Part shown: positions 10,175-18,686 of the stretch, piece by piece
How positions within the stretch are numbered: position 1 is the stretch's first letter
Layout: each line of letters begins with the position of its first letter
NCBI RefSeq assembly: GCF_023702675.1
Contig: NZ_CP098478.1
Location: forward strand, 2,170,001 to 2,234,000
DNA length: 64,000 nucleotides
DNA from: Acinetobacter sp. C26M
GTDB lineage: Bacteria > Pseudomonadota > Gammaproteobacteria > Pseudomonadales > Moraxellaceae
Reading direction: 5' to 3'
The notes under the pieces: generated by a model
Databases searched by the model: none
Seen by the model: only the letters and a program-made list of their open reading frames with translations
Told to the model about the DNA's origin: nothing
Translations under genes and position numbers: made by a program

Positions 10175-10816
10175 ATGACTGATATTTGCTATCCAAGCTG
10201 TGCTAAACCTCAAACTCGCCGCGGAGAAGAACGTCGCCTTGCCCTATTATTGTGCGCAACCGATTTATTCCTAGAGAAAGGTTATGAAGCCGTGTCTTTG
10301 GATGATATCGTCAATCATGCGGGGGGCTCAAAAACATCCATTTATAAGTATTTTGGCAATAAAGAAGGCTTATTTACTGCGATTTGCGATTATCGTAGAG
10401 AAGTTTTCTTTAAAGGCGTTTGTTTCCCTTATACACCTGAAAAACCTGATTTAAGAAGCTACCTCACACAAACCCTTCAACGTTTTTACCACCACATTAT
10501 TCAACCTGAAAATATCGCTTTTATGCGGATGTTTACCGAGCAAACCCAAAAAGACATACAACTGGCACATTATTTCTACGATCAATGCGCACTTAATATT
10601 CAAAATACCATTGCTTTTGCCCTTGAGCATGCACATAACAGTGGTGAGATTTATTGCACGAAACCAAAATTTTCTTCGACCATGTATTTTGGCATTTTAC
10701 GCGATGTCGAGTGGCGCAATTTAATGGGTTTAGACGTACCAGCTGATGATGCTGAAATTATTGATTATATTAATTATTCTATAGATTTATTCTTAAAGGC
10801 TCATCAAAAAGTCTAA
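10175..10816 (+). CDS. TetR/AcrR family transcriptional regulator
   Basis: A 213-residue one-component regulator. The N-terminal region (about residues 15-65) is a TetR helix-turn-helix: LFLEKGYEAVSLDDIVNHAGGSKTSIYKYFGNKEGLF, given here only to name the motif and shorter than a domain. The C-terminal half, which would bind a ligand, resembles the TetR_C_7 (AefR-like) type, with IQPENIAFMRMFTEQ and helices typical of that group. Neighbours are ntrC and argF, neither an obvious target, so the ligand and regulon are unknown. A small inverted repeat in front suggests self-repression. Confidence 0.85.
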   Translation: MTDICYPSCAKPQTRRGEERRLALLLCATDLFLEKGYEAVSLDDIVNHAGGSKTSIYKYFGNKEGLFTAICDYRREVFFKGVCFPYTPEKPDLRSYLTQTLQRFYHHIIQPENIAFMRMFTEQTQKDIQLAHYFYDQCALNIQNTIAFALEHAHNSGEIYCTKPKFSSTMYFGILRDVEWRNLMGLDVPADDAEIIDYINYSIDLFLKAHQKV

Positions 10817-10884
10817 TTCTTTTGCATTTTCTTGAACGTATAGTATAGTATTCAATTCTTTTTTATCCACCACTCGTCAAACAG

Positions 10885-10917
10885 CAATTAATTATTGTTT
10901 TTATTCAATAATTATTG
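10885..10917. promoter_or_regulatory. Paired palindromes in front of argF
   Basis: Two nearly identical AT-rich palindromes, CAATTAATTATTG (10885-10897) and CAATAATTATTG (10906-10917), have centres about 20.5 bases apart, two helical turns. They end just before the argF ribosome site. Paired boxes at that spacing are what an arginine repressor type regulator would use, but the sequence does not closely follow the E. coli ARG box. Confidence 0.4.
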
Positions 10918-10928
10918 TGGGAGTAGCT

Positions 10929-11849
10929 ATGGCGCTTCGGCATTTTCTAACTTTACGTGACCTATCTTCATTAGAACTGCAACGCATTTTAGATCGCGCA
11001 CAAGAACTTAAACGCATGCAACATAGCAATACGCTATACCAACCTTTTGCGGGTAAAGTTTTGGGAATGATTTTTGAGAAATCGAGTACACGTACACGTA
11101 TTTCTTTTGAAGCTGGCATTTGTCAATTTGGTGGTAGCGCTATTTTCCTTTCACCTCGCGACACTCAATTAGGTCGTGGTGAACCGATTGAAGATTCTGC
11201 TCGTGTAATATCAAGTATGCTGGATATTGTGATGATCCGTACTTTCGGTCACGATATTGTGGAACGCTTTGCATCTTATTCAACTGTTCCTGTGATCAAT
11301 GGTCTGACTGATGATCACCACCCTTGCCAGCTCCTTGCAGATTTGCAAACCTTCCAAGAACACCGTGGTAGCATCGAAGGCAAAACTGTGGCTTGGATTG
11401 GCGATGGTAACAATATGTGTAATTCATATATTGAAGCAGCACATATGATGGGCTTTAAGCTTAAAATCGCATCGCCAGAAGGTTATGAACCACAAGCAAG
11501 ATTCCTCGCTGAGTTTGCCGACTGTGTAGAAGTGTTTAATAAAGCCGAAGATGCTGCTGTAAATGCGGACCTCATCGTGACTGATGTATGGGCAAGCATG
11601 GGGCAGGAAGAAGAACAGAAGTTACGCGAAAAAGCATTCTCAGATTTCCAAGTCAATGAAAAACTCATGGACTTAGCGCACCCTGATTGCTTATTCATGC
11701 ACTGTTTGCCTGCACACCGTGGTGAAGAAATTTCAGAAAATATGCTAGACCACAAAAATGCTGTAGTTTGGGATGAAGCAGAAAACCGTTTGCATGCTCA
11801 AAAAGCGTTGATGGAATTCTTACTGAATGAGAATCTAAAAAAAGACTAA
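10929..11849 (+). CDS. argF: Ornithine carbamoyltransferase
   Basis: It makes citrulline from ornithine and carbamoyl phosphate in arginine synthesis, in the cytoplasm. The frame is open from a GTG at 10917, but ATG at 10929 follows GGGAG and yields the family start [14 protein letters not shown], 306 residues. Motifs: carbamoyl phosphate binding SSTRTR, the HPCQ motif and the C-terminal ornithine loop [10 protein letters not shown]. It is a single gene with its own terminator. A pair of palindromes directly upstream may mediate arginine control. Confidence 0.95.
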   Translation: MALRHFLTLRDLSSLELQRILDRAQELKRMQHSNTLYQPFAGKVLGMIFEKSSTRTRISFEAGICQFGGSAIFLSPRDTQLGRGEPIEDSARVISSMLDIVMIRTFGHDIVERFASYSTVPVINGLTDDHHPCQLLADLQTFQEHRGSIEGKTVAWIGDGNNMCNSYIEAAHMMGFKLKIASPEGYEPQARFLAEFADCVEVFNKAEDAAVNADLIVTDVWASMGQEEEQKLREKAFSDFQVNEKLMDLAHPDCLFMHCLPAHRGEEISENMLDHKNAVVWDEAENRLHAQKALMEFLLNENLKKD

Positions 11850-11854
11850 GTTAA

Positions 11855-11884
11855 AAAAAACAGCATCATTCGATGCTGTTTTTA
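11855..11884 (+). terminator. Terminator after argF
   Basis: The stem CAGCATC/GATGCTG is flanked by an A run and followed by TTTTTA, a few bases after the argF stop. It is a standard intrinsic terminator. Confidence 0.85.
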
Positions 11885-11993
11885 TTTGTGCGTTCTAAAT
11901 TGAACACTGAAATAAAAACACTTATAGTAAGACAAGCCCATTAGATTAAGTTTCTCAAGATATGAGAACTTCACTCAATACGCAGCGTACGTT

Positions 11994-12518
11994 ATGACCT
12001 CACTAGAACAAGCCTTATCTCAAATACCAAGTTTCTCATTGGTGCATGAGCATCTGTTTAGCTCTGCTCAACCAACTGCTGAGCAATTACAACAGATTAA
12101 AGAATATGGTTGCAGTACTGTCATTAATCTTGCGACCAGCAAATCAGATAACCATCTATCTGAGCAGGATCAGATCTGTCTAGACTTGGGATTAAACTAC
12201 ATTCATATTCCAATCGGATGGGATATACCTTGCTCTGAACAATGTCTCTTTGTTTTGGATCTCATAGATCATTTGGTTCAAAATGAAATTATTTGGCTAC
12301 ACTGTGATGACAATATGCGTGTCAGCAGTTTGATGTATCTCTACCGCCAGTTCTATATGAATATTGACCTACCAACTGCCCAAGAACTTTTACACCAAAT
12401 TTGGGAACCGAACGAAACTTGGACAGGCTTAATTCATAGCATTACTTTACAACTGCAAGGCCGTAAAGCAACACAAGAACTTGAACAATCATTAATTAAT
12501 AGCAATCATTTTGCTTGA
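11994..12518 (+). CDS. Protein tyrosine phosphatase-like protein
   Basis: The 174-residue protein looks like the bacterial dual-specificity phosphatase/DUF442 group: an early segment on a 'what to do with this rule' fold (EYGCSTVINLAT), a central GLNYIHIPIGW strand and the signature LHCDDNMRVSSL. The signature cysteine and arginine are separated by four residues rather than the five of classical phosphatases (Cys-x5-Arg). My recollection is that this HCxxNxRVS form is shared by a proteobacterial family, so it is likely a family trait rather than damage. Substrate is unknown. Its last 13 bases overlap the end of the convergent ispF. Confidence 0.6.
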   Translation: MTSLEQALSQIPSFSLVHEHLFSSAQPTAEQLQQIKEYGCSTVINLATSKSDNHLSEQDQICLDLGLNYIHIPIGWDIPCSEQCLFVLDLIDHLVQNEIIWLHCDDNMRVSSLMYLYRQFYMNIDLPTAQELLHQIWEPNETWTGLIHSITLQLQGRKATQELEQSLINSNHFA

Positions 12519-12997
12519 TGCGAAATTAACACTGTTGCGGTCGCCAATATACCTTCTTGACGACCAGTAAATCCCAATTTTTCAGTTGTTGTGGCTTTAA
12601 TACTGATTTGAGTCACATCAACCTCTAAAGCATCTGCAATACTTTGACGCATCTCTAAATTATGCTTTGCTAATTTAGGGCGTTCGCAAGCAACCGTAAT
12701 GTCTGCATTGTTGAGCTGATAACCACGATCTAAAATCAATTGATAGACATGTTTGAGTAATAAACGACTATCTGCACCTTTGTATTCAGGGTCCGTATCT
12801 GGAAAATGCTGTCCAATATCTCCAAGTGCCAATGCTCCCAATAAAGCATCACTCAGCGCATGTAAGACCACATCTCCATCCGAATGTGCCTTTAAACCAT
12901 GCGTATGTGGAATTTGAACACCCGCCAAAGTAACAAAATTACCTTCTTCGAACGCATGCACATCCATCCCTTGTCCAATCCGAATTTGAGCAACCAT
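12506..12997 (-). CDS. ispF: 2-C-methyl-D-erythritol 2,4-cyclodiphosphate synthase
   Basis: It cyclises CDP-methylerythritol 2-phosphate with loss of CMP in the MEP isoprenoid pathway, as a zinc-dependent trimer. The 163-residue protein has the metal motif GMDVHAF, the SDGDVVLHAL segment with the second metal ligand, the DIGQHFPDTDP loop and a C-terminal ATTTEKLGFTGR. Its usual partner ispD is not adjacent here. It is convergent with, and overlaps by 13 bases, the phosphatase-like gene. Confidence 0.96.
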   Translation of the reverse strand: MVAQIRIGQGMDVHAFEEGNFVTLAGVQIPHTHGLKAHSDGDVVLHALSDALLGALALGDIGQHFPDTDPEYKGADSRLLLKHVYQLILDRGYQLNNADITVACERPKLAKHNLEMRQSIADALEVDVTQISIKATTTEKLGFTGRQEGILATATVLISHQAK

Positions 12998-13095
12998 ATG
13001 ATTTTCCTTTTACAATATACCGAACAAATCTTGTATTCAGGCTTTCTATTTCGCTATAGTACGTTGAGCAAATTAGACTGAAAGTATAAGTGATT

Positions 13096-13743
13096 ATGCT
13101 GTTTAACACTGTAAGAAATCAATTAAAGAAATCTGGCTACATCATCACATTGAGTTGTTTTTGCTCAACATTTGCCTATGCAGAATCCATTGACTGCAGC
13201 AGCAAGGATTTGGCAGCTCAAAAAATCTGCTCCAAGCAATATAAAGAGCAGCGCCTGAAGCTCAATGCCAAATTTTTAACTGCTTATTTGGTGACCGATG
13301 CCCCGTTACAGTTATTACATGACACCCAGACACTCTGGCTGAATCAAGTACAGCAATGTAAAACTAAAAACTGCTATCAGCAGCAATTCGATGCACGTTT
13401 GGATGATTTGAATTTTTATACCTCAATGAACCAAACCTTAACACAGCATTATCTGAAGTATGAACACGGTAAACTGGCAGCTCAACCTGTGCATTTACAG
13501 ATCCACCAGCTGGATAAGGATAAACTCAAAATAGAAGGCACAGCATACCGCAACCCTAACAATCGTCTAGAAACTCAAACATTGTCTTTATTGGCATATA
13601 GCACGCCTGAACAAAAAGGCCGAATCATCGATAATGAAAAAAAATGCCAGTATCAGTTTGATTTTCAAAAAGCCTTATTGATTATTAAATCGGAACAGAA
13701 AGATTGCGGCAGATTTACTGGAATCTATCGTTTGTACGATTAA
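13096..13743 (+). CDS. Exported LprI-like (DUF1311-type) protein
   Basis: A 215-residue protein with a signal peptide ending near AYA-ES (about residue 29). The mature N-terminus shows the cysteine pattern of the lysozyme-inhibitor LprI/DUF1311 domain: CSSKDLAAQKIC, a helix KEQRLKLNAKFLTAYL, then QTLWLNQVQQC and NCYQQQFDARLDDL. Six cysteines in this half would form disulphides in the periplasm. The C-terminal half (from about residue 130) is a beta-rich region without a known match. The start could instead be GTG at 13090; neither has a good ribosome site. The role, perhaps lysozyme resistance, is inferred only from the family. Confidence 0.6.
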   Translation: MLFNTVRNQLKKSGYIITLSCFCSTFAYAESIDCSSKDLAAQKICSKQYKEQRLKLNAKFLTAYLVTDAPLQLLHDTQTLWLNQVQQCKTKNCYQQQFDARLDDLNFYTSMNQTLTQHYLKYEHGKLAAQPVHLQIHQLDKDKLKIEGTAYRNPNNRLETQTLSLLAYSTPEQKGRIIDNEKKCQYQFDFQKALLIIKSEQKDCGRFTGIYRLYD

Positions 13744-13756
13744 TAGTTTTAACATT

Positions 13757-13787
13757 TAAAAGCCGATGTTTTCACATCGGCTTTTTT
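13757..13787. terminator. Bidirectional terminator between the LprI-like gene and dadA
   Basis: The stem AAGCCGATGT/ACATCGGCTT has a TTTC loop and T runs on both sides. It lies just after the LprI-like gene and just after dadA on the opposite strand, so it can end both transcripts. Confidence 0.85.
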
Positions 13788-13790
13788 GAT

Positions 13791-15035
13791 TCAACTTGGG
13801 AATTTTTCTGCAATTTCTTGGCTAATCAATACCGCTGTTGCCGCAGACAAAGTCCAGCCCAAATGTCCATGACCAGTATTATAAAACACTCGTGGTTGCT
13901 TACCTTGTTTTACCACAGGCAACATATTCGGCATCATTGGGCGTAAGCCCGCCCAAGGCACAACATGCTCTGTGGAGATATCAAAGTTTTGATTGACCCA
14001 GTTAATCAACGGTTGAATACGATCAGCACGAATATCTCGGTTATATCCATTAAACTCAGCCGTACCCGCAATACGTAAACGATCAGCACCGAGGCGAGAC
14101 GTCACAATCTTGGCACTTTCATCCAGTAAACTTACCCACGGCGCATTTTTTACACTACGTTCATCTTTCAGTTGCACTGTAATTGAATAGCCTTTGACGG
14201 GATACACATTCACACTATCACCAAGCATATCGGCTAATTGGTAACTTCCTACACCACCACAAACCAAAACTAAATCGGCAATAATTTCAGTAATTCCATC
14301 CGCGCTTGGATTGACATTTTCGGAACTGTTTTTACAGTGAACAACCGCTTTGTCTTGAGTAAATTTGACATCAACAACATCTAAGCCAAAACGATATTTC
14401 ACACCATTTTGCTGAGTTTTTTCAGCCAAGCCAACAGAGAATTTATGAATATCTCCTGTTGCATCCCCAGCCGTGTAATATCCCCCAAAATAGTCACCTG
14501 TTAGCGTAGGCTCAATGGCTTTCATTTCATCAGGTGTAATCGCATTTCGCTCCAGCTTGCCTTCAACCAGCACATCATTGACCTTTTTGGCAATCTCATA
14601 GTCTTCCTTGGTGTGATACATATGTAAAATGCCACGCTTTTCCAAGTCAAACGAAATACTTTCTTTTTCTGCAATCTCAAACAAGCGTTGTCTCGCCAGA
14701 AGTGCTAAACGAACAGTCTCAATGGTATTGGCTTTATAGTTTTTAATATGTGTTAAAAATTCAATCAACCAGCGATATTTGTGTGCACTAAAAGATGGAT
14801 TGAGCAATAAAGGTGCATCCTTTTTACTCATCCACTTAATGCCTTTAAGTACCGTTGCCTTTTGATTCCAGACTTCGGCATTACAGGCAGACAACTGACC
14901 ACCATTGGCAAAAGAAGTTTCCATGGCTGGAAAGAGATGACGATCAATTACCGTCACCTCATAGCCTAATTTATTTAATTCATAAGCAGACGTTACACCC
15001 GTAATCCCCGCACCAATGACAACAACATGTGGCAT
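13791..15035 (-). CDS. dadA: D-amino acid dehydrogenase / glycine oxidase-like flavoprotein (DadA family)
   Basis: It is an FAD enzyme of the DAO family that oxidatively deaminates D-amino acids and passes electrons to the respiratory chain. The 414-residue protein has the N-terminal FAD motif VIGAGITGVTSAYEL, the GGQLSACNAEVW region typical of DadA and the C-terminal GHGHLGWTLS segment. AGGAG lies six bases before the ATG. Upstream is a tandem glycine riboswitch, so expression should respond to glycine. This raises the question whether glycine or another amino acid raises or lowers it and whether glycine is a substrate. No alr/dadX neighbour is present, unlike many dadA loci. Confidence 0.85.
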   Translation of the reverse strand: MPHVVVIGAGITGVTSAYELNKLGYEVTVIDRHLFPAMETSFANGGQLSACNAEVWNQKATVLKGIKWMSKKDAPLLLNPSFSAHKYRWLIEFLTHIKNYKANTIETVRLALLARQRLFEIAEKESISFDLEKRGILHMYHTKEDYEIAKKVNDVLVEGKLERNAITPDEMKAIEPTLTGDYFGGYYTAGDATGDIHKFSVGLAEKTQQNGVKYRFGLDVVDVKFTQDKAVVHCKNSSENVNPSADGITEIIADLVLVCGGVGSYQLADMLGDSVNVYPVKGYSITVQLKDERSVKNAPWVSLLDESAKIVTSRLGADRLRIAGTAEFNGYNRDIRADRIQPLINWVNQNFDISTEHVVPWAGLRPMMPNMLPVVKQGKQPRVFYNTGHGHLGWTLSAATAVLISQEIAEKFPS

Positions 15036-15047
15036 AGCAAACTCCTA

Positions 15048-15064
15048 GAAATGCATAACATTTC
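15048..15064 (-). promoter_or_regulatory. Small hairpin next to the dadA ribosome site
   Basis: GAAATG, five bases, CATTTC forms a six-pair hairpin between the second glycine aptamer and the AGGAG site. There is no T tract after it, so it is not a terminator. It may take part in translational switching, which is inference. Confidence 0.3.
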
Positions 15065-15069
15065 TTAAT

Positions 15070-15298
15070 GCATAGCCCCATCTGTCATGGTACCTGAGAG
15101 TTTTGGCAGATGATTACCAATTAATCATTGAGCCTTCCCCTTCGGTGAGTGTTTATCATAGAAGAAAAAAATTGTTAATTTCTACAAGTTGAGCACTGCT
15201 CTCCAGATTGTATTTCTATTATTACAGTCCTTCTGCCTGAGAGTTTCCGGGGTCGTTGCTCCTTCGGCGAGTTCATTGAAGAACTTCTCTCCCGCAAT
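15070..15298 (-). ncRNA. Tandem glycine riboswitch upstream of dadA
   Basis: On the minus strand two aptamers follow each other. The first (about 15298-15198) begins GCGGGAGAG, has CGCCGAAGGAGCAA, the conserved AACTCTCAGGCAGAAGGAC and closes with CTGGAGAGC. After a linker of about 35 bases the second (about 15160-15074) has CACCGAAGGGG, AACTCTCAGGTACC and GACAGATGGGGC. These are the hallmark bases of the gcvT-type glycine riboswitch. The platform is followed directly by the dadA leader. Confidence 0.9.
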
Positions 15299-15410
15299 AA
15301 TATTTATATCCTTATAAGCAATATATATGCCGCCTAAAAATACCGACACTAAATTCTTGTAATTGTTTGTAGATGAAGAATTGTTCTATTTCAAATAACT
15401 TAAGCAATAA

Positions 15411-15433
15411 AAAAGCAGACTGGAGTCTGCTTT
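15411..15433 (-). terminator. Terminator after the 163-residue unknown protein
   Basis: Read on the minus strand, GCAGAC/GTCTGC with a four-base loop is followed by TTTTTTATT. It lies seven bases after the stop of the gene at 15440-15931. Confidence 0.75.
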
Positions 15434-15439
15434 CAAATA

Positions 15440-15931
15440 TTAAAATTTACATTGCAAAATTTGCTCAGGAAACTGTCCTTTCCAAAGTTCACGCAATGTT
15501 GGTAAATAGAATTTTTCCCCGATCATCACCAACTCCGCATCAATCAGCGCATGAATTTCATGCATCAACACATAATCCAAAGCAATCAATGAAAGTTGTG
15601 GCTGCGCTTGAGCAATTTGCTTACGTCGAACTTGGGCTTTTTTTACCAACTCATTGGCAAAGTTTTTATCTTTATAAGTTGTAATCGCGCTTAAACGTAG
15701 CTCAATAATCCCCCAACCTTCTAATAACTTCTTAAAAACCTCGAAGTCTTTTGATGTTGCCTCCCATGTTACATTTTCTAAATTATTATCTTCAGGCAGA
15801 ACGGGCAATAATAAATCGGCAGTACTTGGGAAAATTTTCTTTAAATTCAACAGAAACTTAACAGGATTTTCATTTGGAAGATCAGAAAATTGGATGTTGG
15901 TTTGGGTATCTGTTAAATAGATAGAGAGCAT
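15440..15931 (-). CDS. Uncharacterised protein, 163 residues
   Basis: I do not recognise this family. The frame is open to 16003, but the ATG ending at 15931 has AGGA eight bases upstream and gives a product starting MLSIYLTDTQTNIQF. It is a soluble protein without signal peptide or membrane segment. The first half has short acidic loops, and the second half is predominantly helical and charged (NELVKKAQVRRKQIAQAQ), with the segment DYVLMHEIHALIDAELV. It has its own terminator. Its neighbours, the glycine-riboswitch leader of dadA and the possible di-iron protein, suggest no function. Confidence 0.6.
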   Translation of the reverse strand: MLSIYLTDTQTNIQFSDLPNENPVKFLLNLKKIFPSTADLLLPVLPEDNNLENVTWEATSKDFEVFKKLLEGWGIIELRLSAITTYKDKNFANELVKKAQVRRKQIAQAQPQLSLIALDYVLMHEIHALIDAELVMIGEKFYLPTLRELWKGQFPEQILQCKF

Positions 15932-16420
15932 TAAAAAAATCCTAAGGTAAAATGCTGTTTTATATAAACTTAATTTTAGTTCTGCACAGTATTGGCAAAA
16001 CAAAAAAGATAAAAACAGAAGAAGATGATCATTCTAACAATTATGACAATTTATTCAATGTTAGTTTGGCTCTAAAGACTTTCCTCTACCTATTAAGTAG
16101 CTTCTACAAAATCAGAACCTCAAGCGTAAAACATAGTCGAAGAGAGATCTTTGACCTTAATCAACTGCTTACCACATCATGGAAAATAATTATTTACATC
16201 ATCATCGTGTAGCAGCTACATAAAAGTTTGCTATCCATTCGCTACCTTTGGAATAATAGAACTGACCATGCAGGTCAGTTCAAAATTACTCATTTCACCG
16301 CTTTTTAAAGATTAAAAAACATGTGAAACATCTATTAATTCAATAGGCTTTAAAACAACGGACATCATTTATTTATTATCTTATGTCTGTTCTGGATAAG
16401 CTTTATAGGAGTTAATCAAA
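15932..16420. other. 489-base AT-rich gap with one strong inverted repeat
   Basis: No gene of recognisable family was seen. An 86-codon plus-strand frame (15952-16212) has no ribosome site or protein-like pattern. The main structure is an inverted repeat at 16259-16281, listed separately. The gap probably holds promoters for the genes on both sides. Confidence 0.5.
16259..16281. repeat. Nine-base inverted repeat upstream of the 16421 gene
   Basis: GAACTGACC, five bases, GGTCAGTTC is a perfect dyad about 140 bases before the start of the possible di-iron protein. No T run follows, so an operator is more likely than a terminator. Confidence 0.45.
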
Positions 16421-17098
16421 GTGATTAAGATCAAAGAATTGATAATGTCTGAACGTATAGTTTTAGATAAATCAAAACTATTAGATACATTAGACAGCAC
16501 ATCCATTTTATTAAAAAATAAACTAGTATTTCTACCCTTTATCACCCATTTCGTTATGAACTTTGGTGACTTTAATAAATATGTATTGCCATTTAAAGTG
16601 CCAACAAATGAATTGGAAAATCTCGTAAACATACATGCAGCAGAAGATGCCGAACATTGGATTTGGTATGTGCATGATTTAGAAAAACTAAGCTATGATC
16701 TTCCTGAAAAATTTACGACAACTTTAAAAAAATTGTGGTCAAAAGAAAATGAAGAAAACCAAATCCTTTTTTTCGAGTTAGTCCATCTAGTTCACAACCA
16801 ACCAGCTAATATTCGACTTGCAATTATCGAAGCAATCGAGATTACAGGTCATATCATCTTTTCAAAATTGAGAGATATCACCCAACATTCTAATTACCAG
16901 TTAAGTTATTGTGGAGATATCCATTATCATAAAGAAACAGGTCATACCATTGGAGCTGAAGAAAAAATCATTGATCAGCTAACCTTCTCAACATATGAAA
17001 GTGAAATTGCAACTCAATCCATAAAACAAGTCTTTAAAGCATTTAGTCGCTGGTATCAGTATTTGGATTTCCTTATTTGTACACATCATAGATCATGA
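16421..17098 (+). CDS. Possible haem-oxygenase-fold di-iron enzyme, 225 residues
   Basis: The GTG at 16421 is taken as start because AGGAG stands nine bases upstream; an internal ATG at 16448 lacks one. The all-helical soluble protein carries clustered potential metal ligands: His72-x2-Glu75-x3-His79 in HAAEDAEHWIWY, Glu140-x3-His144 in EITGHIIF, and His168, His170, Glu172, His175 in HYHKETGH. That layout, in helices spaced along about 220 residues, recalls haem-oxygenase-like iron proteins (the TENA/UndA/CADD superfamily). This is pattern reading only, and the exact ligand order does not match one member that I can name. Substrate and pathway are unknown. It stands alone between a gap and a terminator. 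Confidence 0.4.
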   Translation: MIKIKELIMSERIVLDKSKLLDTLDSTSILLKNKLVFLPFITHFVMNFGDFNKYVLPFKVPTNELENLVNIHAAEDAEHWIWYVHDLEKLSYDLPEKFTTTLKKLWSKENEENQILFFELVHLVHNQPANIRLAIIEAIEITGHIIFSKLRDITQHSNYQLSYCGDIHYHKETGHTIGAEEKIIDQLTFSTYESEIATQSIKQVFKAFSRWYQYLDFLICTHHRS

Positions 17099-17130
17099 CC
17101 AACTATAGTACTTGATATATCTATTTTATA

Positions 17131-17161
17131 AAGAAATCCCTCTAGTAAAGAAGGATTTCTT
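17131..17161 (+). terminator. Probable terminator between the 16421 gene and fumC
   Basis: AAGAAATCC, 13 bases, GGATTTCTT forms a nine-pair stem followed by TATT. It lies 32 bases after the plus-strand gene and just beyond fumC on the other strand. The loop is long and the T run short. Confidence 0.5.
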
Positions 17162-17176
17162 ATTCAGGAATCAAGC

Positions 17177-18571
17177 TTACTTGCTATTCGGTGACACCAT
17201 ATTTTCAGGTTTCACTACTTCATCAAATTGTTCAGCAGTCACCAAACCAAGTTCAACTGCAACTTGCTTTAAGGTTTTATTTTCCTTATAAGCCGTTTTC
17301 GCAACTTTGGCAGAGTTCTCATAACCAATCACTGGATTCAATGCAGTCACCAACATCAATGAATTATGCAAGAAATAATCAATTTTCTCGCGATTTGGTT
17401 CAATTCCTACTGCACAATGATCATTAAAGCTATTACATGCATCACCCAACAACTGAATCGATTGCAATAAGTTATAAGCTATCACAGGCATAAATACATT
17501 TAATTCGAAATTACCAGATGCACCTGCAACGTTAATCGTTGTGTCATTGCCCAAGACTTGAGCAACGACCATGGTCATCGCTTCACTCTGGGTTGGATTG
17601 ACTTTACCTGGCATGATACTTGAACCAGGTTCATTTTCCGGAATACGAATTTCTCCGAATCCACAACGTGGGCCACTTGCCAACCAACGAATATCATTGG
17701 CAATTTTATTTAAGCTTGCCGCAAGTGTTTTTAATGCACCTGATGCAAACACAGCAGCATCACGTCCAGCTAAAGCTTCAAATTTATTCGGTGCAGTAAC
17801 AAAAGGTAATCCTGTAAGCTCGGCCAATTGTTCAGCTGCTTTAACCGCATAGTCTGGATGTGCATTCAATCCAGTACCGACAGCTGTACCACCTAAAGGC
17901 AGCTCATATAAACCTGCAAGCGCTTGCTGTAAACGTTTTAAGCCATGTTCCAATTGGGACACATAACCACTAAACTCTTGCCCTAAAGTCAAAGGCGTCG
18001 CATCTTGTAAATGAGTACGACCAATTTTGACGATATCATCAAATTCTTCTGATTTACGCTGTAAAGTAGCTTTTAGCTGCTCTACCGCAGGAATCAGTAA
18101 TTCATTGATTTGAATACTTGCAGCAACATGAATTGCGGTTGGAAATGAATCGTTGGTCGATTGCGCACGATTGACATGATCATTTGGATGTACTGGTTTT
18201 TGCGCACCCAAGACTTGCCCTAACTTTTGATTGGCAATATTGGCAATCACTTCATTACAGTTCATGTTGCTTTGCGTACCTGAACCTGTTTGCCAGACCA
18301 CTAATGGAAATTGAGCATCCCATTGACCCGCAATAACTTCCTCAGCAGCACCAACAATATATTGGCTTAAGTCTTCAGGCAATTGCTTCAACTCAGCATT
18401 GGTGATTGCAGCGGCTTTTTTTACCAGACCCATCGCACGAATCATGGCACGCGGTAATCGCTCCTGACCAATTTTAAAGTTCTGTAAACTCCGTTGCGTT
18501 TGCGCACCCCATAAGGCTTCATTAGGTACTTCAATTTCGCCCATTGTGTCGTGTTCAATTCGCATTTGCAT
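17177..18571 (-). CDS. fumC: Class II fumarate hydratase
   Basis: It interconverts fumarate and malate in the citric acid cycle; this class is oxygen-stable and iron-free. The open frame begins with a TTG at 18577, but ATG at 18571 with GAGG six bases upstream gives 464 residues starting [16 protein letters not shown]. Motifs: [10 protein letters not shown], the [15 protein letters not shown] region, [16 protein letters not shown] and the superfamily signature [11 protein letters not shown]. Fumarate is also an end product of the tyrosine pathway encoded at about 55-60 kb. Confidence 0.95.
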   Translation of the reverse strand: MQMRIEHDTMGEIEVPNEALWGAQTQRSLQNFKIGQERLPRAMIRAMGLVKKAAAITNAELKQLPEDLSQYIVGAAEEVIAGQWDAQFPLVVWQTGSGTQSNMNCNEVIANIANQKLGQVLGAQKPVHPNDHVNRAQSTNDSFPTAIHVAASIQINELLIPAVEQLKATLQRKSEEFDDIVKIGRTHLQDATPLTLGQEFSGYVSQLEHGLKRLQQALAGLYELPLGGTAVGTGLNAHPDYAVKAAEQLAELTGLPFVTAPNKFEALAGRDAAVFASGALKTLAASLNKIANDIRWLASGPRCGFGEIRIPENEPGSSIMPGKVNPTQSEAMTMVVAQVLGNDTTINVAGASGNFELNVFMPVIAYNLLQSIQLLGDACNSFNDHCAVGIEPNREKIDYFLHNSLMLVTALNPVIGYENSAKVAKTAYKENKTLKQVAVELGLVTAEQFDEVVKPENMVSPNSK

Positions 18572-18686
18572 AAACAACCTCTGCTCTATTTAGTTAAAGT
18601 TCTTACGGGCTGAAGCAAAGTGATGCTTTGGCTAGTTGCCGTTATCCTAATCAAAGCAGATATAATTGTAAATAAGAATCATTATC

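Noticed and set aside
15952..16212. 86-codon plus-strand frame in the gap before the helical protein
   Set aside because: AT-rich composition, no ribosome site and no protein-like pattern.
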